From an uncultured Lachnospiraceae bacterium (GTDB taxonomy: Bacteria; Bacillota; Clostridia; Lachnospirales; Lachnospiraceae): a stretch of 64,000 bases of DNA. Both the position numbers and the translations under genes were made by a program. The stretch spans positions 26,811 through 90,810 of the forward strand of contig CAMNXA010000012.1 of assembly GCA_946566685.1 (NCBI GenBank), given 5' to 3'. The notes under the pieces are model-generated. The model had not been told where the DNA came from and ran no database searches. It saw only the letters and a program-made list of their open reading frames with translations. Numbering within the stretch: position 1 is the first letter of the stretch; the number at the start of each line of letters is the position of its first letter. Shown one piece after another: positions 1 to 7,920 of the stretch.

Positions 1-776
1 TGGTAGATTCCAGCAAATTCCACCAGCTGGCGGAAATGAAGCGTATTGTTACAAAGTTTGCTTCTAAAATTGATATTGTCAACATGAACAATATTCCTTT
101 AAAACGTACCATTAGCATTATGAAAAATCAAAATGATCTTCAAAAAAAAGTCGTGGAGTTCATTAAGAATTCTGATTTATATATGGATGATTTTGAATAT
201 GTGGATATGGATAAGATTCGTGTAAAAATAGATCCTGACGAGGAAAAGCCAGAGGAAAAGGCTCTTGATATTCCAGAGCAGATTATGGATCAGATTCGAT
301 TGGTATCCGTTTATAGGGGGATTGCGGTTCCCAGTATACTTTTTGACTCTACGGGAACAAAGAAGATTGCTGCCCTTGCAAGTTATATCATAGAGGGGAT
401 TGAACAGGGCAGAATTCTTATTGTGGACGAACTGGACAGCAGCATTCACTTTAAATTGACCAGAGCGATAGTTGCCATGTTTAATAATGAACTGAATACC
501 AATGCACAGATGATATTTACTGTACATGACATCAATTTAATGGATTGCAAAAAAATGTTCCGTAAAGAGCAGATATGGTTTATTCATAAGGATGATACCG
601 GCATTTATGTTTATTCTCTGGCAGAGTTTACAGCACAACAGGGGATACGGGATACTACAGATATTATGGAGAAATATCGAAAAGGGGTATTAGGCGCTCT
701 GCCGGACCCTGAATTGATTCAATCCTTATTAAGTCTTAAAGGAAATCAGAGGGAGGTGCCAATTGATGGCGAATAA
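1..776 (+). CDS. AAA15/COG1106-type ATPase, C-terminal part (cut by window edge)
   Basis: The reading frame is open from base 3, so only the last 258 or so residues are visible and the gene starts outside the window. An ATG at 36 lies inside the frame and is not a convincing start. A Walker B segment (ILIVDELDSS) is followed by a switch-type TVHD and preceded by FDSTGTKK, which sits where this family carries its ABC-like signature. This arrangement is known from COG1106/RloA-like ATPases of the SMC/ABC type, which are recurrent in abortive-infection and restriction loci. The C-terminal GALPDPE matches the usual end of the family. The stop overlaps the next gene by 11 bases, so the two are translationally coupled. 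The role as the ATP-driven half of a defence system is inferred. Confidence 0.75.
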   Translation, partial: VDSSKFHQLAEMKRIVTKFASKIDIVNMNNIPLKRTISIMKNQNDLQKKVVEFIKNSDLYMDDFEYVDMDKIRVKIDPDEEKPEEKALDIPEQIMDQIRLVSVYRGIAVPSILFDSTGTKKIAALASYIIEGIEQGRILIVDELDSSIHFKLTRAIVAMFNNELNTNAQMIFTVHDINLMDCKKMFRKEQIWFIHKDDTGIYVYSLAEFTAQQGIRDTTDIMEKYRKGVLGALPDPELIQSLLSLKGNQREVPIDGE

Positions 777-1398
777 GCTTCCTCAGATTTTTACAGGTAA
801 TAAAATATGTATTATATGTGAAGGAGATGAAGAATATGAGTATCTGGAAAAGTTGATATCTTTAGATGTATGGAGTAAAAAATATTGTTTTCGGTTGGAT
901 AATGCTGGAGGAAACGGCAATATTCCGGCGCGGTATCAAGATAAGTTTCAGAATGGCTCATATGATCTGGTTTTAGTATTCTGCGATACAGATAAAAAAC
1001 CCTATGAGCAGTATGTAGATATCAAGCGAAAGATTAATGAATTTCACGGGATTGAAAATGCAGCAGACCATGTTATCATATACGGGAATCCATGTACCAT
1101 GCAGATTATCATTGAGCACTGGGATGATGTAGTGCTTGGTTCCCACAACAAGAAAAAGAATGCTCCAATTATTTTTACCCTGACAGGTATAGAAGCATAT
1201 AAGGGTAGGGCGGATCAGCGTCAAATGCTATTTTCGAGGATTACCAAAGAAAATTATCAGGAAATGCAGGAGAGGATTAAAAGTTTTCCTTCTGATGATA
1301 CAGTGGAAGGAAGCACTAATTTTGGTAAATTTATTGAATATTTTACGATGGATGATAACAAGTGGATACAAATGATTAATAAAGTTTTGGATGAGTGA
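766..1398 (+). CDS. RloB-like/TOPRIM-domain protein, partner of the ATPase
   Basis: A protein of about 210 residues. Near the N-terminus, KICIICEGDEEYEYL carries the TOPRIM glutamate. About 50 residues later, LVLVFCDTD supplies the DxD pair, and YGNPCTMQIIIEHW resembles the NPxFE(L/I)W segment of RloB proteins. These residues suggest a metal-dependent nuclease or nucleotide-binding fold. The frame also has a TTG at 763, but the ATG at 766 lies 7 bases from GGGAGGTG (751-758) and is preferred. The gene overlaps the ATPase stop, which fits a two-gene ATPase plus TOPRIM system of the RloAB, PARIS or OLD type. The domain call is fairly secure; the exact family (RloB versus DUF4435) is not. Confidence 0.65.
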   Translation: MANKLPQIFTGNKICIICEGDEEYEYLEKLISLDVWSKKYCFRLDNAGGNGNIPARYQDKFQNGSYDLVLVFCDTDKKPYEQYVDIKRKINEFHGIENAADHVIIYGNPCTMQIIIEHWDDVVLGSHNKKKNAPIIFTLTGIEAYKGRADQRQMLFSRITKENYQEMQERIKSFPSDDTVEGSTNFGKFIEYFTMDDNKWIQMINKVLDE

Positions 1399-1453
1399 TA
1401 TATACTGGAAAATATAAACTATAAGCAATAGGTTATATTTACGGCAATAAACA

Positions 1454-1487
1454 CAACCCCTGAGACAAAAAGTAGTTTCAGGGGTTG
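1454..1487. terminator. Hairpin terminator between convergent genes
   Basis: A perfect 10-bp stem (CAACCCCTGA at 1454-1463 with TCAGGGGTTG at 1478-1487) lies between the end of the TOPRIM gene and the end of the opposite-strand MerR gene. The T-rich stretch after it (1498-1509) favours the + direction, but it may serve both genes. Confidence 0.7.
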
Positions 1488-1500
1488 CGTTATGTGCTTT

Positions 1501-2337
1501 TTATCTTTTAACAAACACCCTAAACAACCAAAGCAGATACGGAAAGATCATCAGTGCCACTAAGGCTGTCCAGCCAATGCTCTGCCTGCTGATGGCCATT
1601 ATGATGAAGACAACCAGCAGTAATAGATAAGGCCCGTTGATCAGCTGGTAAAGTACTTTTCTGTTTCTCGGAATGTCTTCCAGACCATCTTCTTCGGGAT
1701 GGGTCATGGTACATTGTATGGTAGCGCCAAAACGTCCAAAGATTCGTTGGGCTGTATATTCTACCCCGTCAAGCTTAAAAGTTGGATACATACCGCCTTT
1801 GAGAAGCACTAGATTCTGATGGTTTTCTTCAGCGTATTGAGACAGCGCTTCGCTAAATTCCATGGGATTCATTACCATGGTATCTGGCTGAAAAGAAAAA
1901 GTTTTTTTACGTTGTACTGCTGCAAATCTTTTATAATCCTCAATAATTGACATAAACTTACCCCCATTCTGTTCTATTTGCTCCATTTTTTCAAATGTTC
2001 CATCCAGATCTAAACACTCTGTGTCTGTTTGAAGCAGATCCTTGCAAACATCAATACAGGCTTCCAGTTTCTGCCGTCTTGCCTGCAATTCTTTGAGATG
2101 CTGCTCCAGTATTGTATGAAGCGGCATCTGCGCTGACAGGATTTTGTGGATGTCTTCTATAGAAAAATCCAGTTTCCGCAAAAGTTTAATGGTCTTAAGT
2201 GTGGTAAGATCTTCCTGTGAATATTCGCGGTAATTGTTCTCGGAATTTCTCATTGGCTGAAGCAATCCCTTCTTTTCATAGAAACGGATATTCTGTTTGG
2301 TGATTCCTGTCAGGCGTTCCAGTTCATTGATGTTCAA
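1501..2337 (-). CDS. MerR family transcriptional regulator with C-terminal membrane segments
   Basis: 278 residues. The N-terminus is a typical MerR winged helix (INELERLTGITKQNIRFYEKKGLL), followed by the effector-side helices and a coiled dimerisation region (residues about 70-120). The middle part has no recognised ligand domain. The last 50 residues hold two hydrophobic stretches (LLLLVVFIIMAI and ALVALMIFPYLLWLF), so the regulator is probably membrane-tethered, which is uncommon for MerR proteins. The start is a TTG (complement of 2335-2337) with GGGAGG about 10 bases upstream. It stands alone between a shared terminator and a divergent exonuclease gene. The signal sensed is unknown. Confidence 0.8.
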   Translation of the reverse strand: MNINELERLTGITKQNIRFYEKKGLLQPMRNSENNYREYSQEDLTTLKTIKLLRKLDFSIEDIHKILSAQMPLHTILEQHLKELQARRQKLEACIDVCKDLLQTDTECLDLDGTFEKMEQIEQNGGKFMSIIEDYKRFAAVQRKKTFSFQPDTMVMNPMEFSEALSQYAEENHQNLVLLKGGMYPTFKLDGVEYTAQRIFGRFGATIQCTMTHPEEDGLEDIPRNRKVLYQLINGPYLLLLVVFIIMAISRQSIGWTALVALMIFPYLLWLFRVFVKR

Positions 2338-2528
2338 TGGAAATATTCCTCCCTTCCATGTTTGTTAAGCTGAGTATAAGGGGTATAGTTAGTATAAGGT
2401 CAAGAGTTTCATGTGTTTTTTTCTATTTTTTCTTTTTATTCTTATTATACATAAGATTTGTGAAAAATAATTATCATAATCAGCATTTTCATCTGTGGAT
2501 TGCAGGGATAGTCCAGGTGGACATTGCG

Positions 2529-2558
2529 TTGCAAAATCTCAGGGATATATGCTATGAT
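2529..2558 (+). promoter_or_regulatory. Sigma-A promoter of the exonuclease gene
   Basis: TTGCAA (2529-2534) and TATGAT (2553-2558) are separated by 18 bases, with a TG extended -10 element at 2550-2551. The site is about 55 bases upstream of the exonuclease start. Confidence 0.6.
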
Positions 2559-2612
2559 AATAAAAATAATGGTGGAGCAGATTTTATATTGTTGTAAATA
2601 AGGGAATCAGTT

Positions 2613-3551
2613 ATGAATTATATTATTTTGGATTTGGAATGGAATCAAAGCAGCAGTGGTGAGGAGGAAGTTGTAAAAGTACTGCCCTTCGAGATCATTG
2701 AAATTGGCGCTATCAAATTAAATCATGATAAAAAAATGATCGATGAGTTTTCGGAGCTTATCAAGCCGCAGGTGTATCATGAGATGCATCATATTACCAG
2801 AAAGCTGATTCATTTGCAGATGGAACAGCTTGAGAAAGGACATCTTTTTACGGATGTGATGGAAGAGTTCTGGGATTGGTGCGGTAAAGAATATATTTTC
2901 TGTACCTGGGGATGTCTGGATTTGGTGGAATTACAGAGAAATCTCAGATATTATGGGTTAGAACCAATGGCAGAAGGGCCGTTTGCATTTTTGGATGTGC
3001 AGAAGTTATTCAGTATTGCGTTTGAGGACAAGAAGTCCAGAAGAACTTTGGAATATGCCATAGATTTTCTTCATATTGAGAAGGATATTCCTTTTCACAG
3101 GGCTTTCAGTGATGCTTATTATACGGCGAAGATCCTGGCGGAAATACCAGAGGAAGTGATGAAGAAATATTCTTTCGATGTATTTCATCTGCCCAAGGAT
3201 AAGGATTCCGAGATACAGGTGATCTTTGATGATTACGCAAAATATATTTCCCGCAGCTTTGAGGATAAGGCACAGGCAGTGGCGGATCGGAAGGTTATGA
3301 GCACCAGATGTTATCTGTGTCATAAGAACCTGCGCAGAAAGATCCGCTGGTTTACGCCCAATGGAAAACATTATTACAGTGTATCCTACTGTGATAAACA
3401 TGGTTACATGAAAGCTAAAGTACGGCTCCGCAAAGCAGAAAATGACAGGGTCTATGTGGTGAAGACGGAAAAATTCATCACCCAGGAAGAAGTGGACAAT
3501 CTGCGGGCAAAGTATCAGAAGTCAAAGTCATCAAAGTCTGAACGTACATAA
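2613..3551 (+). CDS. DEDD-family 3'-5' exonuclease with C-terminal zinc-ribbon-like tail
   Basis: 312 residues. Residues 1-180 form an RNase T/DnaQ-type exonuclease domain: DLEW at residue 7 (ExoI), a conserved D in the TWGCLDLVEL segment (ExoII), and FHRAFSDAYYTAKI (ExoIII, DEDDh type). It resembles KapD/ERI-1-type single-domain exonucleases rather than a polymerase proofreading subunit. The C-terminal 90 residues contain CYLCHKNLRRK followed later by SYCDKHG, a possible zinc ribbon. The gene has its own promoter and overlaps the convergent carboxypeptidase gene tail to tail by 37 bases. The substrate (RNA or DNA) cannot be told. Confidence 0.85.
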   Translation: MNYIILDLEWNQSSSGEEEVVKVLPFEIIEIGAIKLNHDKKMIDEFSELIKPQVYHEMHHITRKLIHLQMEQLEKGHLFTDVMEEFWDWCGKEYIFCTWGCLDLVELQRNLRYYGLEPMAEGPFAFLDVQKLFSIAFEDKKSRRTLEYAIDFLHIEKDIPFHRAFSDAYYTAKILAEIPEEVMKKYSFDVFHLPKDKDSEIQVIFDDYAKYISRSFEDKAQAVADRKVMSTRCYLCHKNLRRKIRWFTPNGKHYYSVSYCDKHGYMKAKVRLRKAENDRVYVVKTEKFITQEEVDNLRAKYQKSKSSKSERT

Positions 3552-5020
3552 GACCTGCGCCGCTGTTTACGTTTCACACGGTTATTTCTGCGCTTGGCTG
3601 TCTTCCGGTTGGCAATCAGCGCCCGGAGAACAAACAGGAAGATCAGGACAGCGGCCAGAACCAGAACGGTAATTAGTACCTTTTTGACATTGATAAAAAT
3701 AGTATCTTTCTCTGGGGTGGGTTCTATATCCGGTTCGGCTTCTACCTTTTCCACGCTGACATCGGTGGATGTCATATTTGTGTCAAATTCATAGGTGGCG
3801 CCGGATTCTGTGATCAGATCAAGGTATGCGCTTCCCACATACATATCATGATAGGAATAGCGGATCTGTGCTACACGGTTTTCATCAGATATACTGTAAT
3901 CAATCTCCGAATCAAGATCTGAGAAGGAGATGACATTTGGAACGATGACATAGCTGTCCTTATCTATGGAGAGGATAGGTTTGGAACTGCCAAAGATATC
4001 ATCACCAATCTGTAAAAATCCTGTGGCTTCAATATTGTAGCGATCCTCATTTTCCGAGATATTCATCACCTGGAAATTGTGGAAGCCATAGTCCAGAAGT
4101 TCTTTGGTATCTGTGAATTGGGCCGGGGATTCCTCTTTAAAGACAACGCAGATCAGACGCATCCCATTTTGCTCCGCACAGGTGACGAGGGTCTGCCGTG
4201 CCTCATCCGTATAGCCGGTCTTGCCGCCAAGGATTCCATCATAGGGGATCTCGCCGTTGATCAGTTTATGCTTGTTATTTAGGTAAAAATCATCGGGCTG
4301 TGTACTGGTAGGTTCAAAATGGCAGCGTGCGGTATTGCCAATCTTGCACAGCATTTCATTTTGAAAAAAATAACTGGAAATCAGCGCCAGATCATAAGCG
4401 CTGGTGTAATGGTCGGAATCCTGAAGCCCGTTTGTATTCATAAAATGGGTATCTTTACATCCGATTTCTTCCGCCCGTTTATTCATCAGTGCCACAAAGT
4501 CATCTATGGAGCCGGAGATATATTCTCCTACGGCATTGGCTACTTCGTTGGCGGAACCGACCAGGATTCCATAGAGGCATTCTTCCAGGGTAATAGACTG
4601 CCCCACATCCATACCCATGTTAGAACCGCCGACCGGTACGGAAAAAACGGCATCATGACTGAATTCCACTTTATCATCCAGGTTGCCCTGTTCCATCGCG
4701 AGCAGACAGGTCATGATCTTGGTGGTGCTGGCTGGATAGAGGCGTTCATGGATATTTTTGGAGTAGAGAATAACACCGGTATTGGCATCCATCAAAATAG
4801 CGGATTGTGCACTGATCTGTGGGCCAACGGGCCAGTTTTCAATTTCATTGGATTGAATAGGAAGAGCCTTGCGGGCTTCTGCCTCTGCTTCCAGTTCTTC
4901 TAAAGTGGCATAGGCAGTAAGTGTATCAACATGGAAGCCGCATAGAAATATGGCAGCTGTAAGGAGCAGTAAAAGGAATCTCGCTGCCCTTTGGTTTTTA
5001 TATTTATATAATGAAAACAT
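3515..5020 (-). CDS. D-alanyl-D-alanine carboxypeptidase (peptidase S11, DacF/PBP5 type)
   Basis: 501 residues. An N-terminal signal peptide (hydrophobic residues 13-30) precedes the S11 catalytic domain with all three motifs: S98-T-T-K101, S156-A-N158 and K267-T-G. The enzyme trims the terminal D-Ala of peptidoglycan stem peptides outside the membrane. A long spacer leads to a C-terminal transmembrane helix (VLITVLVLAAVLIFLFVL) and a very basic tail, so it is anchored by a true membrane span rather than the usual amphipathic helix. A ribosome site (AGAAAGG) precedes the start. It is convergent with the exonuclease gene. Whether it acts in growth (DacA) or sporulation (DacF) is not decidable here. 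Confidence 0.93.
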   Translation of the reverse strand: MFSLYKYKNQRAARFLLLLLTAAIFLCGFHVDTLTAYATLEELEAEAEARKALPIQSNEIENWPVGPQISAQSAILMDANTGVILYSKNIHERLYPASTTKIMTCLLAMEQGNLDDKVEFSHDAVFSVPVGGSNMGMDVGQSITLEECLYGILVGSANEVANAVGEYISGSIDDFVALMNKRAEEIGCKDTHFMNTNGLQDSDHYTSAYDLALISSYFFQNEMLCKIGNTARCHFEPTSTQPDDFYLNNKHKLINGEIPYDGILGGKTGYTDEARQTLVTCAEQNGMRLICVVFKEESPAQFTDTKELLDYGFHNFQVMNISENEDRYNIEATGFLQIGDDIFGSSKPILSIDKDSYVIVPNVISFSDLDSEIDYSISDENRVAQIRYSYHDMYVGSAYLDLITESGATYEFDTNMTSTDVSVEKVEAEPDIEPTPEKDTIFINVKKVLITVLVLAAVLIFLFVLRALIANRKTAKRRNNRVKRKQRRRSYVRSDFDDFDF

Positions 5021-5132
5021 ATTGTCAGACCTTTCTTTTATGGTAACAAGTATATGTCAAAATCAGTTGTTTATGAATTTGGAGTGTTTTACATTTTGAA
5101 ATACAGACGGCCAAACTTAAGCCACATATATC

Positions 5133-5241
5133 ATACACTATTTTTTACAAAAACTGTAGTGTATTCACAAAAAATACAAAATGTTGTAAAATAGACGCAG
5201 ACTCAGCAGTCTGCGTCCCAAGAATTGCACAGCAATTCTTG
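5133..5241. repeat. Three consecutive perfect hairpins in an intergenic region
   Basis: The 379-base gap between the carboxypeptidase start and trmB holds no gene. It contains three perfect inverted repeats: ATACACTA/TAGTGTAT (5133-5140 with 5157-5164), GACGCAGACT/AGTCTGCGTC (5194-5203 with 5208-5217, 4-base loop) and CAAGAATTGC/GCAATTCTTG (5219-5228 with 5232-5241, 3-base loop). No T-run follows the last two, so they do not look like ordinary terminators. Confidence 0.6.
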
Positions 5242-5275
5242 TTGAAGTCGCCAAGGATTACAGCATTTGTGGATA

Positions 5276-5284
5276 TGATATAAT
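5276..5284 (+). promoter_or_regulatory. Extended -10 promoter element upstream of trmB
   Basis: TGATATAAT (5276-5284) is an extended -10 element. No good -35 hexamer is visible, as is usual for extended -10 promoters. It lies 115 bases before trmB. Confidence 0.4.
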
Positions 5285-5399
5285 GGATAAAGTAAGATTT
5301 TAATCTATGGGTAACAGGCCGGGTGATCTGCTTTGGGTTAAAAATTGTATGTAGGAATATGGATTAACAGGAGTATTAATTGAGGACAGGAATCGATAT

Positions 5400-6038
5400 A
5401 TGAGACTTAGGAATATAACAGGTTCGCGGGAAGTGATCGCAGGTTGTGACTATGTGATTCACGAACCTCAGGAACATCGGGGAAAATGGAGGGAAGTATT
5501 CGGAAACGATCATCCAATCCGGATAGAAATTGGTATGGGGAAAGGCCGTTTTATCATGGATCTGGCAAGGGCGAATCCGGATATCAATTATATAGGAATT
5601 GAGAAATATTCCAGTGTGCTGCTCCGGGGGATTCAGAAGATGGAAGCCGATCCGCTGAGGAATCTATATTTTATCCGCATGGAGGCAGAGGAGATTACAA
5701 GTGTATTTGCACCGGGAGAAGTGGAGCGGATTTATTTGAATTTTTCAGATCCCTGGCCGAAGGATCGGCATGCGAAGAGAAGACTGCCCTCCCGTGAATT
5801 TTTACAGCGGTATGATGAGATACTAATACCGGATGGTTTGATCGAGTTTAAGACAGACAATCTGGAGTTGTTTCGATTTGCATTAGGGGAACTGGAACCG
5901 GCAGGATGGCAGCTGGAACAGGTGACGGAAGATCTGCATCATGATGCGCAGATGATGCAGGGCAATGTGATGACGGAATACGAAGAAAAATTTTCGTCCA
6001 TGGGAAACCCTATTTGTAAATATATTATTTCGCGGTAG
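5400..6038 (+). CDS. trmB: tRNA (guanine-N7-)-methyltransferase
   Basis: 212 residues, the normal TrmB length. The SAM-binding motif IEIGMGKGRFI begins near residue 41, followed by YIGIEKYSSVL. The family signature YLNFSDPWPKDRHAKRRL and the EFKTDN segment near the C-terminus are intact. It methylates guanine 46 in the variable loop of tRNAs. The ribosome site is weak (GAGGACAG about 11 bases upstream). Thioredoxin follows 47 bases later on the same strand. Confidence 0.95.
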   Translation: MRLRNITGSREVIAGCDYVIHEPQEHRGKWREVFGNDHPIRIEIGMGKGRFIMDLARANPDINYIGIEKYSSVLLRGIQKMEADPLRNLYFIRMEAEEITSVFAPGEVERIYLNFSDPWPKDRHAKRRLPSREFLQRYDEILIPDGLIEFKTDNLELFRFALGELEPAGWQLEQVTEDLHHDAQMMQGNVMTEYEEKFSSMGNPICKYIISR

Positions 6039-6085
6039 TTCCAGATTGGGACAAGCCGCAAGAATCAATAATAGGAGGAAAAAAT

Positions 6086-6403
6086 ATGGAGTACAAGTTT
6101 ACAGCAGCAAATTTTGAAAATGAGGTATTGAACTCAGAAATTCCGGTCTTCGTAGATTTTTACGCAGACTGGTGCGGGCCCTGCAAGATGATGGCGCCGA
6201 TCGTGGAGGAATTGGCTAAAAAGTATGACGGCAAGGTAAAGGTTGGGAAGTGCAATATTGATGAGGAAGATGGGCTTGCCAGATTGTATCGTGTCATGTC
6301 TATTCCAACCATGAAATTCTTTGTGGATGGGAAAGAAGCCGGCACGATTGTTGGCGCTGTTCCCCAGGAAGAACTGGAAGCACAGTTTGAAAAAATGTTG
6401 TAA
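6086..6403 (+). CDS. trxA: Thioredoxin
   Basis: 105 residues, a complete single thioredoxin domain with the W-C30-G-P-C33-K active site and the cis-proline SIPTMKFF segment. It is a cytosolic disulfide reductase. A strong AGGAGG ribosome site precedes the ATG. A hairpin (TCCCTGACT at 6412-6420 with AGTCAGGGA at 6447-6455) follows the stop. Confidence 0.95.
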   Translation: MEYKFTAANFENEVLNSEIPVFVDFYADWCGPCKMMAPIVEELAKKYDGKVKVGKCNIDEEDGLARLYRVMSIPTMKFFVDGKEAGTIVGAVPQEELEAQFEKML

Positions 6404-6411
6404 TATAAAGA

Positions 6412-6455
6412 TCCCTGACTATCCGGTCACGATTCACGTAACTGACAGTCAGGGA
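6412..6455 (+). terminator. Hairpin after trxA
   Basis: A 9-bp stem with a 26-base loop is followed by CATTTT. It is a weak terminator, and the repeat element just downstream has a better T-run. Confidence 0.45.
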
Positions 6456-6474
6456 CATTTTGTGGGGTAGGAAA

Positions 6475-6541
6475 GTCTTCCGCTTATTCGAGTCCGCGAA
6501 GCGGATCTCGCAAAGTTATTTGCGAAGCAAATTACTTTTTG
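6475..6541 (+). repeat. GAA-loop double-hairpin repeat, copy 1 (terminator-like)
   Basis: Two short hairpins with GAA loops: TCCGC-gaa-GCGGA (6493-6505) and ATTTGC-gaa-GCAAAT (6518-6532). The second is followed by TACTTTTT. Related copies occur at 12858-12914 (inverted), 29595-29776 (three tandem), 41275-41302 and 52261-52339. All lie at gene ends, so they may act as terminators as well as being a dispersed repeat. Confidence 0.7.
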
Positions 6542-7732
6542 TTATGCAGCTGTATTTTCCGGAGTTTTCTCCTTGCTGTATAAGAATTTCATGATAAGCG
6601 GCGTCATAATGGAGGATACCAAAATCAACAGGATAACCGCTGTAAAGTAATCCGCAGTCAAAAGACCTGCGGCCATACCCTTCTGTGCTACGATCAGGGC
6701 CACTTCTCCGCGCGTCATCATACCAACACCGATTTTCAGAGAATCGGGAAAACTGTATCGGCAGAGTTTGCTCATCAGACCGCAGCCCAGCACCTTGGCT
6801 GACAGTGCCACGATCACAAAGCAGATGCAGAAGGCGATCATAGTGCCGTCTATTGCATCAAAGGTAGTTTTCAGGCCTATACCTGCGAAAAAGATGGGGC
6901 CGAAGATCATATAAGAACTGACATCAACCTTGCGTTCTATGTAAGTGTTGTCACTCAGGTTACACAGCACGATACCGGCCACGTAAGCACCGGTGATATC
7001 TGCGATCCCGAAATATTTCTCCGCGGCGTAGGACAGAGCAAAGCAGAAAGCCAGCGCAGCAATGGGGATTCGCCTGGTGTGGGGATATCGTTTATCCAGC
7101 GTCAGGAAAATCTTAAAGACGATAAATCCGCCCACGATGGCCATGATAAAGAAAGCGATTGTCTTTATGACTACCATACCCGGGTGCGAATCGGGATTCT
7201 TAAAGCCGATTACAAAAGTGAGGACGATGATACCGATCACATCGTCAATGATCGCAGCACTGACAATGGTAGTGCCGACTTTACTTTTAATCTTACCCAG
7301 TTCCTGTAAAACGGCCACAGTAATGCTGACACTGGTGGCAGTCATAATGGTTCCCATGAAGACTGCCTTATAGAAATTCTCACTGCCCCAGGGGGCAAAG
7401 CCATAAAATCCCATATATAAAAGGGCACCCATGATCAATGGAACAAACACGCCGGCGCAGGCGATCAGAAACGCAATGGGGCCGGTTTTGAGCAGTTCCT
7501 TCAAATCTGTTTCCAGACCCACCTCAAACATTAGGATGATCACGCCAATCTCCGCCATCTGTGTGATAAATTCCGTCTGGCTGATCCAGCCAAGGACACA
7601 GGGTCCAACAATAAGGCCGGCCAGAATCTGGCCAACTACCTGAGGCGCCTTACATTTTCTCGCCAAAATACCAAATACTTTAGCAAAAAACAGGATGACA
7701 GCAAGATCCAGAAATACAGTATATGTTTCCAT
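6542..7732 (-). CDS. Cation:proton antiporter (CPA2/KefB-NapA type)
   Basis: 396 residues with about 12 hydrophobic segments. It matches the Na+/H+ exchanger domain (PF00999): the segments FAKVFGILARKCKAPQVVGQILAGLIVGP near the start and FEVGLETD in helix 3 are typical. The domain stands alone, without the TrkA-N/TrkA-C parts of KefB, so it is the short NapA-like form. The start chosen is the ATG at 7732, which has GGGAGGG just upstream; an in-frame ATG 30 bases earlier has no ribosome site. Likely job: exchange of Na+ or K+ for protons across the cytoplasmic membrane. It is divergent from the xylan locus. Confidence 0.9.
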   Translation of the reverse strand: METYTVFLDLAVILFFAKVFGILARKCKAPQVVGQILAGLIVGPCVLGWISQTEFITQMAEIGVIILMFEVGLETDLKELLKTGPIAFLIACAGVFVPLIMGALLYMGFYGFAPWGSENFYKAVFMGTIMTATSVSITVAVLQELGKIKSKVGTTIVSAAIIDDVIGIIVLTFVIGFKNPDSHPGMVVIKTIAFFIMAIVGGFIVFKIFLTLDKRYPHTRRIPIAALAFCFALSYAAEKYFGIADITGAYVAGIVLCNLSDNTYIERKVDVSSYMIFGPIFFAGIGLKTTFDAIDGTMIAFCICFVIVALSAKVLGCGLMSKLCRYSFPDSLKIGVGMMTRGEVALIVAQKGMAAGLLTADYFTAVILLILVSSIMTPLIMKFLYSKEKTPENTAA

Positions 7733-7920
7733 AATATTCCCTCCCTCGTAAGAATGATTCATATTTAAATTTTCATCCTTAAATAGTTATAGCCTCAAAA
7801 CAATATAATGTCAACGCAAAGAATGGAAAATATGAGATTTTTGTGGTATTTTAGAAGGTAAGAACCTTGTGTATTTGATGTTGAGATGAGGCAGTAAACG
7901 GCTATGCCATGGAGGGAATT

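Noticed and set aside
2337..2597. Open frame of 86 codons upstream of the exonuclease gene
   Set aside because: It begins directly opposite the MerR start, contains the exonuclease promoter and has low-complexity Phe-rich content. No ribosome site or family.
4319..4903. 194-codon frame opposite the carboxypeptidase gene
   Set aside because: Complete overlap with a well-supported enzyme gene; no ribosome site or domain on that strand.
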